From DAOVVL01 sp965603095 (lineage in GTDB: Bacteria > Pseudomonadota > Alphaproteobacteria > Rhodospirillales > Magnetovibrionaceae): a stretch of DNA of 64,000 bases. The stretch covers positions 1 through 64,000 of the forward strand of contig CBFDBQ010000002.1 in assembly GCA_965603095.1 (NCBI GenBank), read 5' to 3'. Both the position numbers and the translations under genes were made by a program. Under the pieces are notes generated by a model, which saw only the letters and a program-made list of their open reading frames with translations, did not search any database and was not told the DNA's origin. Below, piece by piece: positions 44,166 to 51,882 of the stretch (within the stretch, counting starts at the first letter, position 1; every line of letters starts with the position of its first letter).

Positions 44166-44258
44166 AGCCCTCTTAGAAGCTTGACGCGAACATTCGTTAA
44201 TGACCAGAAGTGGGCGTTCAGAGGTTGGCCCGCTTTGGGTTTCGCTTTCGCTAGCCAT
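44124..44258 (-). CDS. Possible small protein, 44 aa
   Basis: Short frame downstream of the diheme cytochrome gene, product beginning MASESETQSG and rich in Ser, Thr and Pro, no hydrophobic segment. The end overlaps the inverted repeat. No strong ribosome binding site. It may be a chance frame. Confidence 0.25.
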   Translation of the reverse strand: MASESETQSGPTSERPLLVINECSRQASKRAVETSPHTVSGSSN

Positions 44259-44299
44259 GCTTTGAGATTCTCAGGTCAAAAAACCTTGTCACTCAAAAC

Positions 44300-44797
44300 C
44301 TAATCACCACATTGGCGTCTCAGGTTGGCCGGCAGGAACGAGATGTTTTCTTTGGTGCTACCGGTGGTATCCATGGTCGGATGACAGGCAAGACAATTGC
44401 TTGGGGACTTCACCTTTTCGTGGCCCCATACAACATCACAGCCTTTATGCTTATCGATGAAACGCGGCGCATCAATAATGCGTGTGAACTTGGCGTTGGA
44501 GCGCCACTTTTGCGAGGCACGGACGTTGCTGACATCCGATGCGTTTTTGACGTGGTATGCCAATATTTCGGGTATTATGGTCTGGTCGATGCTGGCGTCT
44601 TCGCCGAAGTGATCAGACAGGTTAGAAATAATTTTTTTCCACAACGCCTTGGGCAGTGTTTGCGGTGGGAAGGCCATGTGGCAATCACCACATTCGGTAA
44701 GCACGACCTGATTGTCGATCACCGGAAAGGTCTCGGATCGGGCGGTGGAGGCGGCGGTTAGGGCCACCAACACGGTAACGATGGTCAGGATACGCAT
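44300..44797 (-). CDS. Diheme cytochrome c
   Basis: Periplasmic electron carrier of 165 residues with a signal peptide (1-21) and two heme-binding motifs, CGDCH at 36-40 and CLACH near 136-140, with conserved GHEKVKSPSNC and the histidine-rich stretch between. The pattern MAFPPQTLPKALWKKIISNLSDHFGEDA is characteristic of the DHC family found next to cytochrome b561. It follows the b561 gene in the same direction. Its GC content is visibly above that of neighbouring genes. Confidence 0.9.
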   Translation of the reverse strand: MRILTIVTVLVALTAASTARSETFPVIDNQVVLTECGDCHMAFPPQTLPKALWKKIISNLSDHFGEDASIDQTIIPEILAYHVKNASDVSNVRASQKWRSNAKFTRIIDAPRFIDKHKGCDVVWGHEKVKSPSNCLACHPTMDTTGSTKENISFLPANLRRQCGD

Positions 44798-44813
44798 GGG
44801 ATCACTCCTATCG

Positions 44814-45311
44814 TCAGCGGTTTTCGGAAGAGATAATTATAGACGAAAATGACTGGTTTTGCAGATATCTCTTTAGTGGCTTGATCAGGACAAACCCGAT
44901 GTGGCCGAAGATCACCACCGGGGTGAACTCGGCGATAGCCTCATGAAGGTCTTCCAGCACGGGAAATACATCGGCGATCCCGCCGGTCACCGCCGCCAAA
45001 CCGATGGTGCCGAGCAACGCCACCGCAATCCATGCCATCAGTGGATTGCGCGCCTTGCCATCAGTACGAAACTTTTCCAGCCAGGCGCGGGTGGCGGCCA
45101 TGGGATTGGGCAGAGACAGGGGCGATTTTGGGCGCGCTAACAATCCGGCCAATACCCGGACCACGACGGCCACCAATACCAGATAACCTGAGAAAAGATG
45201 CATGGCGTAGATGTCCTCGCTTACATAAGCGACCACAAACCCGCCGGAGAATGTGGCGTGCCACCCTATCAGAAACTGGGTTTGAAAACTATTGGGGATG
45301 CGCATGGTCAT
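44814..45311 (-). CDS. Cytochrome b561-type membrane protein
   Basis: Inner-membrane di-heme b-type cytochrome of about 165 residues with four hydrophobic segments (IGWHATFSGGFVVAYV, HLFSGYLVLVAVVVRVLAGL, PLMAWIAVALLGTIGLAAVTG, HIGFVLIKPL). Histidines in the first, second and last segments can bind heme. It should pass electrons between the quinone pool and the diheme cytochrome encoded just downstream. Start ATG 45311 lies one base after the TGA of the upstream small gene, so coupling is likely. GC is near 60% here, above the window average. Confidence 0.87.
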   Translation of the reverse strand: MTMRIPNSFQTQFLIGWHATFSGGFVVAYVSEDIYAMHLFSGYLVLVAVVVRVLAGLLARPKSPLSLPNPMAATRAWLEKFRTDGKARNPLMAWIAVALLGTIGLAAVTGGIADVFPVLEDLHEAIAEFTPVVIFGHIGFVLIKPLKRYLQNQSFSSIIISSENR

Positions 45312-45312
45312 G

Positions 45313-45459
45313 TCATCCGTCCCGATGCTCATGACCATGCCCATGCGATGCGCTACGGGAAGGTTCAAGCCCACTACCTAGGGTGACGGCATACCCGCCG
45401 GCGAGCACGCCGATGACGAGCGTCGATAACACAGTGTGGTGAAGCATCTTTTTGATCAT
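45313..45459 (-). CDS. Small membrane/secreted protein with His-rich tail, 48 aa
   Basis: A 48-residue frame, product starting MIKKMLHHTVLSTLVIGVLA with one hydrophobic segment (8-28) and a His-rich end SHGHGHEHRDG. The tail could bind metal or heme. It precedes the b561 gene with the stop and next ATG two bases apart. The three-repeat regulatory box lies 35-62 bases upstream. Similar small proteins occur in front of b561/DHC pairs in other proteobacteria, as far as I recall. Function unknown. Confidence 0.6.
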   Translation of the reverse strand: MIKKMLHHTVLSTLVIGVLAGGYAVTLGSGLEPSRSASHGHGHEHRDG

Positions 45460-45493
45460 GGCCGGAGATTAGCAAAGGCCCAATGAACTCACC

Positions 45494-45521
45494 CTGAAGG
45501 TAAAGTTCAGGTGGGGTTCAG
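45494..45521 (-). promoter_or_regulatory. Tandem operator-like repeats, OmpR-type spacing
   Basis: Three 6-bp sites at an exact 11-bp period: CTGAAG (45494), GTTCAG (45505), GTTCAG (45516). Direct repeats with 11-bp period are typical of OmpR/PhoB-family binding. They end 35 bases before the small-gene start, next to a possible -10 box (TAATCT). Confidence 0.5.
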
Positions 45522-45606
45522 TTTTTTCATTTTTTTGTTGGTTTTGTTAAAATCAACGCCTAGCCGCTATTTCAAATAAGGATCAGCAGTAGAACAGATT
45601 AAATAA

Positions 45607-45641
45607 TGGGGAATCAGCATTTGATACGCTGATTCCCCATC
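45607..45641. terminator. Perfect long hairpin, right edge of cytochrome module
   Basis: 13-bp perfect stem (ATGGGGAATCAGC with GCTGATTCCCCAT), 9-base loop. No clear T-run; may be a terminator for apbC or an element edge. Confidence 0.5.
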
Positions 45642-45680
45642 ATGTAGTTAGTGGCTCGGTCAATCAGACCCGCCTTTATA
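45634..45680 (+). repeat. Right arm of inverted imperfect repeat around cytochrome module
   Basis: Plus-strand copy of the arm at 44111-44165 (shared GTTAGTGGCTCG). It runs directly into REP-like copy B. Confidence 0.55.
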
Positions 45681-45685
45681 TTTGA

Positions 45686-45727
45686 AAGAACGCCACATAA
45701 GTGGCGGCGACCACTTGGTCGCTGAAT
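45686..45727 (+). repeat. REP-like two-hairpin repeat, copy B
   Basis: 42 bp; hairpins GCCAC-ATAA-GTGGC and GCGACC-ACTT-GGTCGC. The GCCAC/GTGGC change relative to the other copies is compensatory. It lies 13 bases downstream of apbC. Confidence 0.8.
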
Positions 45728-45739
45728 CAATAAAAAATG

Positions 45740-46879
45740 TTATTGCAGTATTCGTGGTGCGCTTGCGGCTTTGGCCTGTATTGCGTCTTCGGTCTTTTCC
45801 CAGATCCGTTTGGCAATGGCTTTAAATGCCACCGCATGTGCGCCATCGGGGTCGGAAACCACAACCGGGTTGCCACCATCTGATGTTTCCCTGATTTGGA
45901 TATCCAATGGGATTTCACCCAAAAACTCCATACCCACGGTTTCGGCTTCTTTCTTTGCGCCGCCATGGCTAAAGATATTGGTGTGCTCACCACAATGGGG
46001 GCAGGCAAAGTAGCTCATGTTTTCAATAATACCCAAAACCGGCACATCAACCTGACGGAACATGTTTAGTCCCTTGCGGGCATCAAGCAATGCAATGTCT
46101 TGTGGGGTTGAAACAATGATGGCCCCGGTCAACGGCACCTGTTGCGCCATGGTCAATTGCACATCACCAGTTCCTGGCGGCATATCAACAACCATTACGT
46201 CAAGTGTGCCCCAGTTAATGTCGCGCATCATTTGGATTAGTGCAGATTGAACCATTGGCCCACGCCAGACGACGGGGCTTTCTTCATCAACCAAAAAACC
46301 CATGGACATACATTTAACGCCGTGGCCTTCCATGGGGTCGAGGGTTTTTCCGTCCGATGATTGCGGCTCGCCAGATATTCCCAACATTCTGGGTTGCGAT
46401 GGGCCAAATATATCAGCGTCCAGCAGGCCAACTTTTAATCCTTGGGCTTTAAGCGCAAGGGCAAGGTTTACAGCGGTGGTTGATTTACCCACCCCACCTT
46501 TGCCTGATGCAACGGCTATGATTGATTTGGTGTCGGGTAGTAATGGTGCATCTTCAGCGGGTTCGCCGTGGGAATGCCCATGGTCGTGATTGTGATCATG
46601 TCCGGAATGACTGTGTCCGCCCGGTTCGTTCTCGGCTGTCAGCACAACTGTCGCTGAAAGAACGCCATCTAGGGCGTGGACAACTTTTTCCGCTTCTTTG
46701 CGTACGGGTTCAGCTTTTGCGCCTACCGAAGGGGGAACAACAACTGCCATTACAACATGGCCGTCTTGAACCTGTAGGCCCTGCACCATGCCCTTGGAAA
46801 CAATGCTTTCGTCTCCATCCATTACGCCTTCCAGCGCCTTTAAAACTTGGTCTTCAGATATCTGCGAAGCCTGCGTCAT
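45740..46879 (-). CDS. apbC: Iron-sulfur cluster carrier ATPase ApbC/Mrp
   Basis: P-loop ATPase that carries and inserts [4Fe-4S] clusters in the cytoplasm. 379 residues: an N-terminal MIP18-like domain (1-85, QVLKALEGVMDGDESIVSKGMV), a linker with eight histidines in 16 residues (89-104), the deviant Walker A GKGGVGKST at 126-134, switch DADIFGPSQP, DMPPGTGDVQLT, and the Cys pair CPHC that binds the bridging cluster. The His-rich linker could bind Ni, Zn or Co; such linkers occur in some Mrp proteins. A repeat follows the gene. Confidence 0.93.
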   Translation of the reverse strand: MTQASQISEDQVLKALEGVMDGDESIVSKGMVQGLQVQDGHVVMAVVVPPSVGAKAEPVRKEAEKVVHALDGVLSATVVLTAENEPGGHSHSGHDHNHDHGHSHGEPAEDAPLLPDTKSIIAVASGKGGVGKSTTAVNLALALKAQGLKVGLLDADIFGPSQPRMLGISGEPQSSDGKTLDPMEGHGVKCMSMGFLVDEESPVVWRGPMVQSALIQMMRDINWGTLDVMVVDMPPGTGDVQLTMAQQVPLTGAIIVSTPQDIALLDARKGLNMFRQVDVPVLGIIENMSYFACPHCGEHTNIFSHGGAKKEAETVGMEFLGEIPLDIQIRETSDGGNPVVVSDPDGAHAVAFKAIAKRIWEKTEDAIQAKAASAPRILQ

Positions 46880-47173
46880 GTTGGTTTACTCCAATTGGGG
46901 GAATTAACAGTTTTAAATGGTTTAATTGGGGCGTCAATATGACCCCAAAACTATATCTCTTTGCGTTGCAAGGGGCCTTTGTGTGCCCTATAAGCGTCAC
47001 ATTCATAATGTATTCGCATCACATATAGGTAAATACATTAGATTTATCAAATATAAATAACGAATAATTTGTCCAACGGCTTGATTTTTTTACTTATACG
47101 CCCATTTTTGCTGAGTAATTTTTTTAGTTTCACTGAATATATAGTAGCTAAACACAAGGAAGGAAAATACTGA
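46880..47173. other. Divergent intergenic region apbC / hflK
   Basis: 294 AT-rich bases that must hold both promoters. I see no convincing promoter pair, RNA or repeat apart from A/T-runs. Confidence 0.5.
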
Positions 47174-48304
47174 ATGGCCTGGAAACCACAAGGCGGCGGC
47201 CCATGGGGCGGCGGAGGCGGAGGAAAAGATCCATGGGGTGGCGGCGGTAATGCCGGCGGCCCTGGTCAGCCTGATATTGAGGAAATGCTGCGCCGTTCGC
47301 AGGAAAAATTCAAAACCATGATGCCGGGTGGCATTGGCTCAGGTCGCGGCATAATGCTGGCGATTTTAGCCGCTGTTACCCTTTGGCTTGGTAGCGGTAT
47401 TTACCGCGTTGATTCAGGCCGCCAAGGAGTGGTTATGCTGTTTGGTGAATTCGTACAAACCACCATGCCGGGGCTACATTGGTATTTTCCAGCCCCCATA
47501 GGCAAAGTTTACACCCCTGATGTAGAACAGGTCAGGCGTGTTGATATCGGCTTTCGAAGCGCAGGCGACACTAACAGTATGTTTGGTAGCCGCGCCCCAT
47601 CAACTGAACGTGACGTGCTGGAAGAAAGCATGATGTTAACGGGCGATCAAAACATCGCCGACGTTGATTTTTCGGTTCAGTGGAAAGTAAAAGATGCGAG
47701 CCAGTTCCTGTTTAATATTCGCGACCAAGAAAACACCGTCAAGTTGGCATCAGAAAGCGCAATGCGCGAAGTGATCGGCCAAACTACATTACAAGAAGCA
47801 ATGACCAGTGGTCGTCAACAAGTAGCAGATAGCACTCGGCGCCTGTTGCAGGATATTTTAGATTCCTACAGCGCAGGCATTACCATTACCCAGGTGCAGT
47901 TGTTAAAAGTTGATCCACCGGAAAAAGTTATTGATGCCTTTAACGAAGTTCAGCGTGCGCGCCAAGATAAAGAGCGCAAGCAGAACGAGGCCGAAACTTA
48001 TCGTAATAAAATAATTCCAAATGCACGTGGTGAGTCTGAAAAGATGATTCAAGCTGCAACCGCTTATAAGGAGCGCGTGATCAAGGAAGCCGATGGTGAA
48101 GCAAAGCAGTTTTTATCTGTTTATGAAACCTACAAGGTGGCAAAAGACGTAACCACCCAACGTATGTATCTAGAAGCGATGGAAGAAGTTTTTAAAGGAT
48201 CATCGAAAGTGATTATTGATTCCAAAGCGAGCGGTTCCGGCGTGGTTCCATATTTACCGTTGCCAGAATTGCAGAAAAAGAACAATGGAGGTAATGCACA
48301 ATGA
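47174..48304 (+). CDS. hflK: HflK, FtsH-regulating SPFH membrane protein
   Basis: Forms with HflC a periplasm-facing cage around the FtsH protease. 376 residues: Gly-rich cytoplasmic N-terminus (1-50), TM at about 58-76 (GIMLAILAAVTLWLGSGIY), then the SPFH/band-7 domain (GVVMLFGEFVQTTMPGLHWYFPAPIG, VDFSVQWKVKD) and a long helical region with RARQDKERKQNEAETYRNK. GGAAGGAAAA precedes the ATG. The stop overlaps the hflC start by four bases. Confidence 0.95.
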   Translation: MAWKPQGGGPWGGGGGGKDPWGGGGNAGGPGQPDIEEMLRRSQEKFKTMMPGGIGSGRGIMLAILAAVTLWLGSGIYRVDSGRQGVVMLFGEFVQTTMPGLHWYFPAPIGKVYTPDVEQVRRVDIGFRSAGDTNSMFGSRAPSTERDVLEESMMLTGDQNIADVDFSVQWKVKDASQFLFNIRDQENTVKLASESAMREVIGQTTLQEAMTSGRQQVADSTRRLLQDILDSYSAGITITQVQLLKVDPPEKVIDAFNEVQRARQDKERKQNEAETYRNKIIPNARGESEKMIQAATAYKERVIKEADGEAKQFLSVYETYKVAKDVTTQRMYLEAMEEVFKGSSKVIIDSKASGSGVVPYLPLPELQKKNNGGNAQ

Positions 48305-49185
48305 GTAGTCCCAAACTAATTATTCTGGGTGTTATTGTCGCAGCTATTGGCATCAGCCTTTCGTCCGCTTTGTTTACGGTTAGCCAAACCCAGCAAGCGA
48401 TTGTCATGCAGTTTGGCGACCCTAGGATTGTTATCCGCGACCCCGGCCTACATATAAAAGTTCCGTTCGTTCAAGATGCGGTTTTTTATGATAAACGTGT
48501 TCTTGATCTTGATCCACCAACCGAAGAAGTAATTTTGGCCGATCGCAAGCGCATCATGGTTGATGCCTTTGCCCGGTATAAAATTGTTGATCCTCTGCGC
48601 TTCTTTCAGGCGGTTCGCACCGAGGCCATATTTCGTGACCGTGTTGGCAAGATACTGAATTCAGGCGTTCGTAATGCGTTGGCCCGTTATCCGTTAATCG
48701 ATGTTTTGTCGGCAAAACGCGAAGAAATCATGGCTTCAATTACCAGCGTAATGACCGCTGATGCACAAAATTTTGGCATCGAAGTGGTTGACGTGCGTAT
48801 TGGCCGTACTGATTTGCCACCGGATATTTCAAGCAACGTTTATGAGCGTATGCGTTCCGAGCGTGAACGCGAAGCAAACCAGCTTCGTGCCGAAGGCGAA
48901 GAATTAAAAATCAAAATCGTTGCTGACGCCGACAAGCAAAAAACAATTTTGCTGGCAGATGCCAACCGAACCTCAAAAATTCTTGTGGGTGAGGGCGATG
49001 GCGAAAGAAACCGTATTCTGGGCGAAGCCTTTGGCCGGGATCCTGAATTTTTCGCATTCTATCGTTCGATGAAAGCTTATCGTTCTTCGCTTACTGGTAG
49101 CGATACCAGCATGGTTCTTTCCCCCGATAGCGACTTTTTCCGTTTTTTCGGGAATCAGCTAGGAAGACCCGGGGCTAAGCGTTAA
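48301..49185 (+). CDS. hflC: HflC, partner of HflK
   Basis: 294-residue SPFH protein with an N-terminal TM (5-23), band-7 domain (QAIVMQFGDPRIVIRDPGLHIKVPFVQ), and the hflC segments DPLRFFQAVRTE and IEVVDVRIGRTDLPPDISSNVYERMRSERER. Translation is coupled to hflK. Together they restrain FtsH activity on membrane proteins. The Deg protease gene follows in the same direction after a hairpin. Confidence 0.95.
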   Translation: MSSPKLIILGVIVAAIGISLSSALFTVSQTQQAIVMQFGDPRIVIRDPGLHIKVPFVQDAVFYDKRVLDLDPPTEEVILADRKRIMVDAFARYKIVDPLRFFQAVRTEAIFRDRVGKILNSGVRNALARYPLIDVLSAKREEIMASITSVMTADAQNFGIEVVDVRIGRTDLPPDISSNVYERMRSEREREANQLRAEGEELKIKIVADADKQKTILLADANRTSKILVGEGDGERNRILGEAFGRDPEFFAFYRSMKAYRSSLTGSDTSMVLSPDSDFFRFFGNQLGRPGAKR

Positions 49186-49206
49186 AGCAGCAACCTTTGT
49201 ACCATC

Positions 49207-49235
49207 TGCGGGCATGAATATTAATCATGCCTGCA
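49207..49235 (+). terminator. Hairpin between hflC and deg gene
   Basis: 11-bp stem TGCGGGCATGA (49207-49217) with TCATGCCTGCA (49225-49235), one G-T pair. No T-run, so termination is uncertain. Confidence 0.45.
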
Positions 49236-49340
49236 GTTGGCCCGGGTTCTGCCATAATTATTCCTCATTTATGGTTATGATGATTAATAATCGGGTTATT
49301 TCCCCGCAATAATTATATTAAATATTTAAAAGTGAAAAAA

Positions 49341-50837
49341 ATGAAAAAATATTCTCGCAACCTAAAATTATACATAATTGTATTGTTGGTTGGACTAATT
49401 TCTTTTTCAGGTATGGCCGTCTCCCCGCTACCTGCCCAAGCCAAAGCGGCACCGGAAAGTTTTGCAGAACTTGCAGGTAAGCTTCTTCCGGCGGTGGTGA
49501 ATATTTCAACCACGCAAGTAATTGAAAACCGTGCCCCACAGGAGATGCCACAGTTTCCTCCGGGTTCGCCGTTTGAGGATTTTTTCAAAGAATTTTTTGA
49601 TCGCAACCAACCAAATGGCCAACCAAATGGTCGCACGCAAAAACGTAGGGCAACATCGCTTGGTTCAGGGTTTATCATAGATTATAAATCTAACGGCGAC
49701 ACGTTCATCATTACCAACAACCACGTTGTTCAAGATGCCGACGAAGTAACCGCAATACTGCAAGACGACACCCGTCTAGAGGCAGAAATAGTTGGCCGTG
49801 ATGCCAAGACCGATTTGGCGGTATTAAAGGTAAAATCTCATAAAAAATTACCATCGGTTGGTTTTGGCAGTTCGGATACCGCCCGCGTTGGTGATTGGGT
49901 GCTTGCAATTGGCAATCCATTTGGGCTTGGCGGCACTGTAACCGCAGGTATTATTTCCGCCCGTGGACGCAATATCAATGCTGGTCCATATGATAACTTT
50001 ATTCAAACCGATGCATCTATTAACCGTGGAAATTCCGGTGGCCCAATGTTTAATATGAAGGGCGAAGTAATAGGAATTAACACTGCAATATTCTCGCCAT
50101 CTGGCGGTAGCGTCGGTATTGGGTTTGCAATTCCATCGGATGCAGCAAAGGTTATTATTGATCAACTAATTAATAGCGGTCAGGTTAGCCGCGGTTGGTT
50201 AGGTGTAAATATTCAGGAAGTAACCGACCCCATTGCCGAAGCATTAAACATGAAAAAATCTCTTGGTGCGCTGGTTTCAAACGTATCCGATGGTAGCCCT
50301 GCTGAAAAAGGTGGCATTAAACCGCGCGACGTAATTATTGAATTTGATGGCAAGGAAGTCAGCGAAATGCGCAGCCTTCCGCGTATGGTTGCCGCAACAG
50401 CCGTTAATAAAAAGGTCAAATTAAAAGTTTGGCGTGATGGCAAGGAAAAAACCCTTAGTTTAAAAATCGGCAAGCTTGACGAAAAAATTGTAGAAGCAAT
50501 GGTCAAGGATAAGGGTAAAGATACACATGTTGGCGAGCTCAATGTTTCTAAATTGGGCTTAACGCTTTCTGCTATTACCCCTGATTTGGCCGAACGGTTT
50601 AACATCCCTAGCGATACCAAAGGCGTTGTGGTTGTTGATACCGACCCTGATGGGTCGGGCGCAGAGGAACGAATTCGTCCCGGCGATATTATTCACGAGG
50701 TAAACCAGCAAAAGGTTTCCACGCCAAAAGATGTAAATAAAATTGTGAATAGTGTGGCTTCAAACAAAAAGAAAACGGTCTTGTTGCTGGTGGAAGGGCA
50801 ATCTGGCTTTAGGTTTATTGCCCCAAAGATTGATTAG
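49341..50837 (+). CDS. Periplasmic serine protease Do (DegP/HtrA family)
   Basis: Periplasmic protease/chaperone of 498 residues that handles misfolded envelope proteins. Signal peptide 1-36 (SPLPAQAKA). Catalytic triad His128 (TNNHVV), Asp158 (KTDLAVLKV) and Ser232 (GNSGGPMFN). Two PDZ domains follow (about 270-370 and 390-498). A GTG at 49332 is an alternative start in frame. Adjacent hflKC suggests an envelope protein quality-control unit (as in the E. coli-type hflKC-degQ linkage seen in many Alphaproteobacteria). It converges on the diguanylate cyclase with 13 bases between stops. Confidence 0.93.
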   Translation: MKKYSRNLKLYIIVLLVGLISFSGMAVSPLPAQAKAAPESFAELAGKLLPAVVNISTTQVIENRAPQEMPQFPPGSPFEDFFKEFFDRNQPNGQPNGRTQKRRATSLGSGFIIDYKSNGDTFIITNNHVVQDADEVTAILQDDTRLEAEIVGRDAKTDLAVLKVKSHKKLPSVGFGSSDTARVGDWVLAIGNPFGLGGTVTAGIISARGRNINAGPYDNFIQTDASINRGNSGGPMFNMKGEVIGINTAIFSPSGGSVGIGFAIPSDAAKVIIDQLINSGQVSRGWLGVNIQEVTDPIAEALNMKKSLGALVSNVSDGSPAEKGGIKPRDVIIEFDGKEVSEMRSLPRMVAATAVNKKVKLKVWRDGKEKTLSLKIGKLDEKIVEAMVKDKGKDTHVGELNVSKLGLTLSAITPDLAERFNIPSDTKGVVVVDTDPDGSGAEERIRPGDIIHEVNQQKVSTPKDVNKIVNSVASNKKKTVLLLVEGQSGFRFIAPKID

Positions 50838-50850
50838 GTAATTAATGGGT

Positions 50851-51867
50851 TTATTTGGCAAAGGCGAAATTATTTTTGCCTTTGCCTTTGACCTTGTACA
50901 TGGCCTCATCGGCAAGTTTTAATAAAATTTCCGGGCTTTTGTCATCGTCAGGGAATATGGATATGCCAATGCTGGCACCTATGGCGGCATCACCACTTCC
51001 CACGTTAATTGGCTGAGATAGCGTTTCAATTACTCTTTTTGCCACAATTTCAGCATTTTCACGGGCGTGAAGGTCGGGCAAAACCAGAACAAATTCATCG
51101 CCGCCAATTCGTGCCACGGTGTCGGTTTCACGGATGCATTTTAAAAGCCCCTCGGCAACAGCACATAGAAGCCTATCGCCAGCTTCGTGACCCATGGTGT
51201 CATTTACCGCCTTGAAACCATCAAGATCAATAAATGCCACGGCACAAAGCCTTTTTTCGCGATGCGAACGGTGAATTGAAACATCCAATCGGTCAAGCAT
51301 AAGTGCGCGATTTGGTAATTTTGTTAAATCGTCATGGCTTGCCATGTGGCGCATTTTTTCTTCGGCCTGCCTGCGAACCGATACTTCTTCCTGTAATTCG
51401 TAGGTTCTCTCTTCAACCCGCTGCTCAAGAGTATCGATTGATTTGCGTAGCGCAGAAACCGCATTGTTGCGCGCAGTTATATCGCGGACCTCAACCTTGT
51501 AGCTTAGATCTTTGCCAGCTCTAAGCTCGGTAAAACTTGCGTCAGCGTCAATTGCACCGCCGGTTGTATCAATAAACCGTACTGGCAATATATCATCGCT
51601 TTCAAGCAAGTCGTGAATTCCGGTAAGGATAAAATCTTTGTAATCATCGTGCAGAAATTCATAAAGAGATTTGCCCAAAATATCTTTGGCAGAATCTGCT
51701 TTCATAATTTTAATGCCCGATTGGTTCACATAGGTGATAATGCTATCTTTGTCGCAGACACATATAAAATTAAGAGAACTATTTACTAGCTTTCTAAGCA
51801 AGGCATCATCTAGGCCGTCTAGACCATCAACCGTATTGTCTTTTGCTATCTGTATTTTTTTGTCCAT
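50851..51867 (-). CDS. PAS-GGDEF diguanylate cyclase
   Basis: Makes the second messenger c-di-GMP. 338 residues without TM segments: a PAS domain (about 25-135, NFICVCDKDSIITYVNQSGIKIM), a coiled-coil linker 137-175 (LEQRVEERTYELQEEVSVRRQAEE), and a GGDEF domain with DLDGFKAVNDTMGHEAGD and an intact GGDEF at 255-259. An RETD inhibition site (RxxD) lies five residues before GGDEF, so product feedback is expected. No EAL domain. It starts 15 bases after the serB stop, in the same direction. Confidence 0.93.
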   Translation of the reverse strand: MDKKIQIAKDNTVDGLDGLDDALLRKLVNSSLNFICVCDKDSIITYVNQSGIKIMKADSAKDILGKSLYEFLHDDYKDFILTGIHDLLESDDILPVRFIDTTGGAIDADASFTELRAGKDLSYKVEVRDITARNNAVSALRKSIDTLEQRVEERTYELQEEVSVRRQAEEKMRHMASHDDLTKLPNRALMLDRLDVSIHRSHREKRLCAVAFIDLDGFKAVNDTMGHEAGDRLLCAVAEGLLKCIRETDTVARIGGDEFVLVLPDLHARENAEIVAKRVIETLSQPINVGSGDAAIGASIGISIFPDDDKSPEILLKLADEAMYKVKGKGKNNFAFAK

Positions 51868-51882
51868 AATTTTAATGCGTCC

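Noticed and set aside
44166..44299. Decayed transposase between the Slam-like gene and the diheme cytochrome gene
   Set aside because: No frame in this stretch shows transposase motifs; only the imperfect repeat arm and a doubtful 44-aa frame are visible.
50862..50890. Inverted repeat GGCAAAGGC / GCCTTTGCC at the end of the diguanylate cyclase gene as a terminator
   Set aside because: It lies in coding sequence (the Lys/Gly-rich C-terminus) and lacks a T-run in a useful place; kept only as a note.
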